Below, piece after piece: positions 59,959 through 64,000 of a stretch of DNA of 64,000 nucleotides (positions are counted from its first letter, which is position 1; every line of letters starts with the position of its first letter). The DNA is from Niveibacterium sp. 24ML (GTDB lineage: Bacteria > Pseudomonadota > Gammaproteobacteria > Burkholderiales > Rhodocyclaceae): positions 1-64,000 of the forward strand of contig NZ_JAPFHA010000016.1 of NCBI RefSeq assembly GCF_026586805.1. Reading direction: 5' to 3'. The position numbers were made by a program, and so were the translations under genes. The notes under the pieces were generated by a model. The model worked only from the letters and a program-made list of their open reading frames with translations. It was not told where the DNA came from and did not search any database.

Positions 59959-62805
59959 TCAGCGGCTCGGAGCGACGTCCTGATTCAGTTCGCCGAATGC
60001 GCCTTCGATCACGGCCTTCTGCTGCACCTGATGCTTGGCGTAGTAACCGACCGCCGGCGAAGCCGAGGCCGGGCGGCTGACGAGGTGGAGGTGGTGGTTC
60101 TTGCCCAGCGAACGCGCAAGGTGCTGACGGGAAACAACCCAGTACCAGGCACCCTGGTTGCGCGGCTCCTCCTGACACCACACGACTTCCTTCGCTTGCG
60201 GGAACTTCGCCAGCTCCTCAGCGAAAGCCTCATTCGGGAAGGGATACAACTGTTCGATACGCACCAGCGCCGTATCCTTGATGCCCTTGGCACGGCGCTC
60301 GGCGAGCAGCTCGTAGTAGATCTTGCCCGAGCACAGTACGACACGCGTCACCTGATCGGCCTCAAGCGGATCGACCTCGCCGATCACCGTGCGGAACTGG
60401 CCTTCTGCCAGTTCTTCCAGCGTCGAGACCGCATCCTTGTGCCGCAGCAGCGACTTGGGTGTCATCACAACCAGGGGCTTGCGCAGTTTGCGCACCATCT
60501 GGCGGCGCAGCAGATGGAAGATCTGCGATGGCGTTGTCGGCACACAGACCTGCCAGTTGTTCTCGGCGCACAACTGCATGTAGCGCTCAAGGCGTGCCGA
60601 AGAGTGCTCTGGCCCCTGCCCCTCGTAGCCATGCGGCAGCAGCATCGTGATGCCTGACAAGCGGCCCCACTTTGCCTCGCCGGAGCTGATGAACTGGTCG
60701 ACCACGACCTGCGCACCATTGGCGAAGTCGCCGAACTGGCCTTCCCACACCACCAGGTGGTTTGGTTCGGCGGTGGCAAAACCGTACTCGAAAGCGAGCA
60801 CCGCGTTTTCCGACAGCACCGAGTCGATCACGGTGAAGGGCGCCTGGTTTTCCTGGATATGGTGCAGCGGCGTATAGATGCCGGCGTCCCACACTTCGCG
60901 GTTCTGGTCGTGCAACACCGCGTGACGGTGGAAGAAGGTGCCGCGGCCTGCATCCTGGCCGGAGAGGCGCACCCCGAAACCTTCGGCAACCAGGGACGCG
61001 TAAGCGAGGTTCTCGCCCATGCCCCAGTCGAGGGGGATCTTCCCTTCGCCCATTGCAACGCGATCTTCGATGATCTTGGCGACACGCGACTGCAGCGTGA
61101 TCGTGCTCGGCACGGCCGTCAGGCGCTGCGAGAGGCGACGCAGTTCAGCAATCGGCACCGAGGTATCGCAGTCGTCGGTGTATTCCTTCTTCAGGAAGGG
61201 CGACCAGTCTTGTGCGAATTTGCGGGTGTAGCCGGAAAGCACCGGGTTGTAGAGCAGCTCACCGCGGTCGAGCGCGGCGCGGTACTCGGTAATCATGCCG
61301 TCCGGCTCAGCCGGACTGCAAACCCCCAGACCGACAAGGCGATCCGCGTACAGTTTGCGCGAACCCGGATGTGCGTTGACCTTCTTGTACATCAGAGGCT
61401 GCGTGACCATCGGCTCGTCTTGCTCGTTGTGGCCAAGCTTGCGATAACAGACGATGTCGACGACGACATCCTTCTTGAAGGTCTGGCGGAACTCCACCGC
61501 GATCTGGCACACCATGGCCACCGCTTCGGGGTCGTCGCCGTTGACGTGGAAGATCGGCGCTTCGACCATCTTGAACACGTCGGTGCAGTAGAGGGAGGAG
61601 CGCAGATCGCGCGGATCGGAGGTCGTGAAACCGATCTGGTTGTTGATGACGATGTGGATCGTGCCACCGGTGCCGAACCCCCGCGTCTGCGAGAAGTTCA
61701 GCATTTCCTGGTTTACGCCCTGCCCCGCCACCGCGGCGTCGCCGTGGATCAGCACCGGCATTGCGAAGAGCTTTTCTGCTTCGGTGCGGCGCTGCTGGCG
61801 CGCATAGACCGAGCCCTCGACCACCGGATTGACGATCTCAAGGTGTGAAGGGTTGAAGGCCAGGGTCAGGTGCACCGGGCCGCCCGGCGTGCTGACGTCG
61901 GACGAGAAACCCATGTGGTACTTCACATCGCCGGCCGACAGATCGGCCGCGTGCTTGCCCTCGAACTCCGAGAACAGCATCGCCGGCTGCTTGCCCAGCG
62001 TGTTCACCAGCACGTTGAGGCGGCCACGGTGGGCCATGCCGATAACGATCTCCTGAACACCGGCAGAGCCGGCGTGGTTGATGATCGTGTCCATAGCGAC
62101 GATGGCCGATTCACCGCCTTCGAGCGAGAAACGCTTCTGGCCGACGTAACGGGTGTGCAGATATTTCTCAAGCGTCTCGGCAGCCGTCATGCGTTCGAGA
62201 ATCCGCTTCTTCTGCTCAACCGTGAAGTTGGCACGGCCGCGATTCGGTTCGAGCTTGCTCTGGATCCAGCGCTTCTGGCCGATGTCCGAGAGGTACATGT
62301 ATTCGGTGGCAATGGTGCTGCAGTAGGTTTCGCGCACCGATTCGAGGATTTCGCGCAGCGTTGCCTGCTGCCCACCGGGGAAGTGGAATGATCCGGTGTT
62401 GAACTGCTGGCTCAGATCAGCTTCGGTGAACCCGTAGAAGGACGGCTCCAGCTCCGCGATCTGCGGACGCTCCTGACGCTTGAGCGGATCGATCTGTGCC
62501 CAACGGTTACCGAGGAAGCGGTAAGCGTTGATCATCTGCAGCACGCCGATCTGACGCTTGTCGGCAATGCCGACCGCCGAATTTGCAAGCTTGTTCTGCT
62601 TCGCCATCTGGGCGAATGAGGCGATCACCGGCGCGTGGGCGACGTCGCGTGCGGCTGCGCCCGGCATGTTCTGCAGGGCATCGAAGTAATCTCGCCACTG
62701 CTCGGAAACACTGGCCGGGTTATCGAGGTAGGACTCGTAGAGTTCCTCGATGAACGGCGCATTGCTCCCGAACAGGTAGGAGTTGCCCAAAAACTGTCTC
62801 ATCAT
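59959..62805 (-). CDS. sucA: 2-oxoglutarate dehydrogenase E1
   Basis: 948 residues, thiamine-diphosphate enzyme that decarboxylates 2-oxoglutarate. [14 protein letters not shown] and SEQWRDYF near the start form the N-terminal E2-binding region; [27 protein letters not shown] and [12 protein letters not shown] are the ThDP/Mg segments; [19 protein letters not shown] and [13 protein letters not shown] are in the C-terminal half. ATG 62805 (MMRQFLG) has AGGTGG upstream; ATG 62802 is an alternative. A terminator between it and gltA suggests its own promoter. Confidence 0.96.
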   Translation of the reverse strand: MMRQFLGNSYLFGSNAPFIEELYESYLDNPASVSEQWRDYFDALQNMPGAAARDVAHAPVIASFAQMAKQNKLANSAVGIADKRQIGVLQMINAYRFLGNRWAQIDPLKRQERPQIAELEPSFYGFTEADLSQQFNTGSFHFPGGQQATLREILESVRETYCSTIATEYMYLSDIGQKRWIQSKLEPNRGRANFTVEQKKRILERMTAAETLEKYLHTRYVGQKRFSLEGGESAIVAMDTIINHAGSAGVQEIVIGMAHRGRLNVLVNTLGKQPAMLFSEFEGKHAADLSAGDVKYHMGFSSDVSTPGGPVHLTLAFNPSHLEIVNPVVEGSVYARQQRRTEAEKLFAMPVLIHGDAAVAGQGVNQEMLNFSQTRGFGTGGTIHIVINNQIGFTTSDPRDLRSSLYCTDVFKMVEAPIFHVNGDDPEAVAMVCQIAVEFRQTFKKDVVVDIVCYRKLGHNEQDEPMVTQPLMYKKVNAHPGSRKLYADRLVGLGVCSPAEPDGMITEYRAALDRGELLYNPVLSGYTRKFAQDWSPFLKKEYTDDCDTSVPIAELRRLSQRLTAVPSTITLQSRVAKIIEDRVAMGEGKIPLDWGMGENLAYASLVAEGFGVRLSGQDAGRGTFFHRHAVLHDQNREVWDAGIYTPLHHIQENQAPFTVIDSVLSENAVLAFEYGFATAEPNHLVVWEGQFGDFANGAQVVVDQFISSGEAKWGRLSGITMLLPHGYEGQGPEHSSARLERYMQLCAENNWQVCVPTTPSQIFHLLRRQMVRKLRKPLVVMTPKSLLRHKDAVSTLEELAEGQFRTVIGEVDPLEADQVTRVVLCSGKIYYELLAERRAKGIKDTALVRIEQLYPFPNEAFAEELAKFPQAKEVVWCQEEPRNQGAWYWVVSRQHLARSLGKNHHLHLVSRPASASPAVGYYAKHQVQQKAVIEGAFGELNQDVAPSR

Positions 62806-62877
62806 TGGAGCCACCTGTCTCTCTGCGGGTAAAAAAAACACGCCGCTCAGCGATCCGGCGGAAGCCACTCACACCGG

Positions 62878-62925
62878 AAAAAACGGGACGGGGAGGCTCT
62901 CCCCCCAGATTGCCAACCCGTCCCG
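62878..62925 (-). terminator. Intrinsic terminator between gltA and sucA
   Basis: CGGGACGGG (62884-62892) pairs perfectly with CCCGTCCCG (62917-62925); a smaller inner stem GGGGAG/CTCCCC (62890-62895 with 62899-62904) overlaps it. On the minus strand the outer stem is followed by six T. It could end gltA transcripts or act as an attenuator with read-through into sucA. Confidence 0.75.
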
Positions 62926-62960
62926 CGGTCAAACGCTGTTGCGACGTGCCTGTTGCCAAC

Positions 62961-64000
<1,040 letters not shown>

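Overview
The window looks like chromosome of a free-living, motile betaproteobacterium. GC content is high by eye. The gltA-sucA-sucB-lpd order, the OmpR/EnvZ pair, a CheZ-containing chemotaxis cluster and a RecBCD system of gamma/betaproteobacterial type point to Rhodocyclales or a close relative. No rRNA, tRNA or CRISPR array was recognised. Almost everything is ordinary single-copy chromosomal coding DNA. Mobile or repetitive DNA is limited to a transposase remnant at the left edge, a large palindromic intergenic element near 37.4-38.0 kb, and two copies of a small MITE-like repeat near 41.9 and 45.3 kb.

Layout. 1-7.3 kb: IS5-type transposase end, a TPR protein, NAD(P)H-hydrate repair (nnr), an EamA exporter, a MocR regulator divergent from a PLP dehydratase, nadC and a 47-residue membrane protein. 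7.3-11.7 kb (minus strand): threonine synthase, homoserine dehydrogenase and an AlaA-like aminotransferase. 11.7-15.8 kb: Mth938-like protein, BCP peroxiredoxin, PIN-PhoH protein, DUF4212 protein, DUF2726 protein and an NlpC/P60 hydrolase. 15.9-23.0 kb (minus strand): a chemotaxis operon in transcription order MCP, CheV, CheV, CheY, CheZ, CheA. 23.0-40.7 kb: a NERD-like/UvrD-like helicase divergent from recC, a two-gene sensory unit on the opposite strand (CheB/CheR fusion, then PAS-GGDEF-EAL), recB, the palindromic element, a lipoprotein and recD.

40.8-45.4 kb: a membrane protein, a LOG-family phosphoribohydrolase, then a HAD phosphatase, an alpha/beta hydrolase and a wax-ester/diacylglycerol acyltransferase homologue; these last three lie between inverted copies of the MITE-like repeat. 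45.4-48.9 kb (minus strand): a compact set encoding a biotin-dependent Na+-pumping decarboxylase, most like methylmalonyl-CoA decarboxylase. 49.0-53.6 kb: a secreted Arg-rich protein, ompR-envZ, then yciB-yciI-bolA-ppiC with overlapping or nearly touching frames. 53.7-64.0 kb (minus strand): a DinG/YoaA-type helicase, zapE, and the TCA block lpd, SHOCT-PspC protein, sucB, sucA and gltA (cut by the window edge).

How parts work together. SucA, SucB and Lpd form 2-oxoglutarate dehydrogenase, fed by citrate synthase; an intrinsic terminator separates gltA from sucA. Hom and ThrC convert aspartate semialdehyde to threonine (ThrB is not here). The chemotaxis genes supply kinase, response regulator, phosphatase, two CheV adaptors and a receptor, but no CheW and no separate CheR or CheB. 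RecB, RecC and RecD should form one helicase-nuclease although their genes are spread over about 16 kb. No previously undescribed system is demonstrated. The best candidates for a second look are the palindromic element inside the split recBCD locus, the MITE-bounded three-gene cassette, a CheZ carrying extra CheY-binding-like motifs at its N-terminus, and the MocR/dehydratase pair with phased direct repeats.
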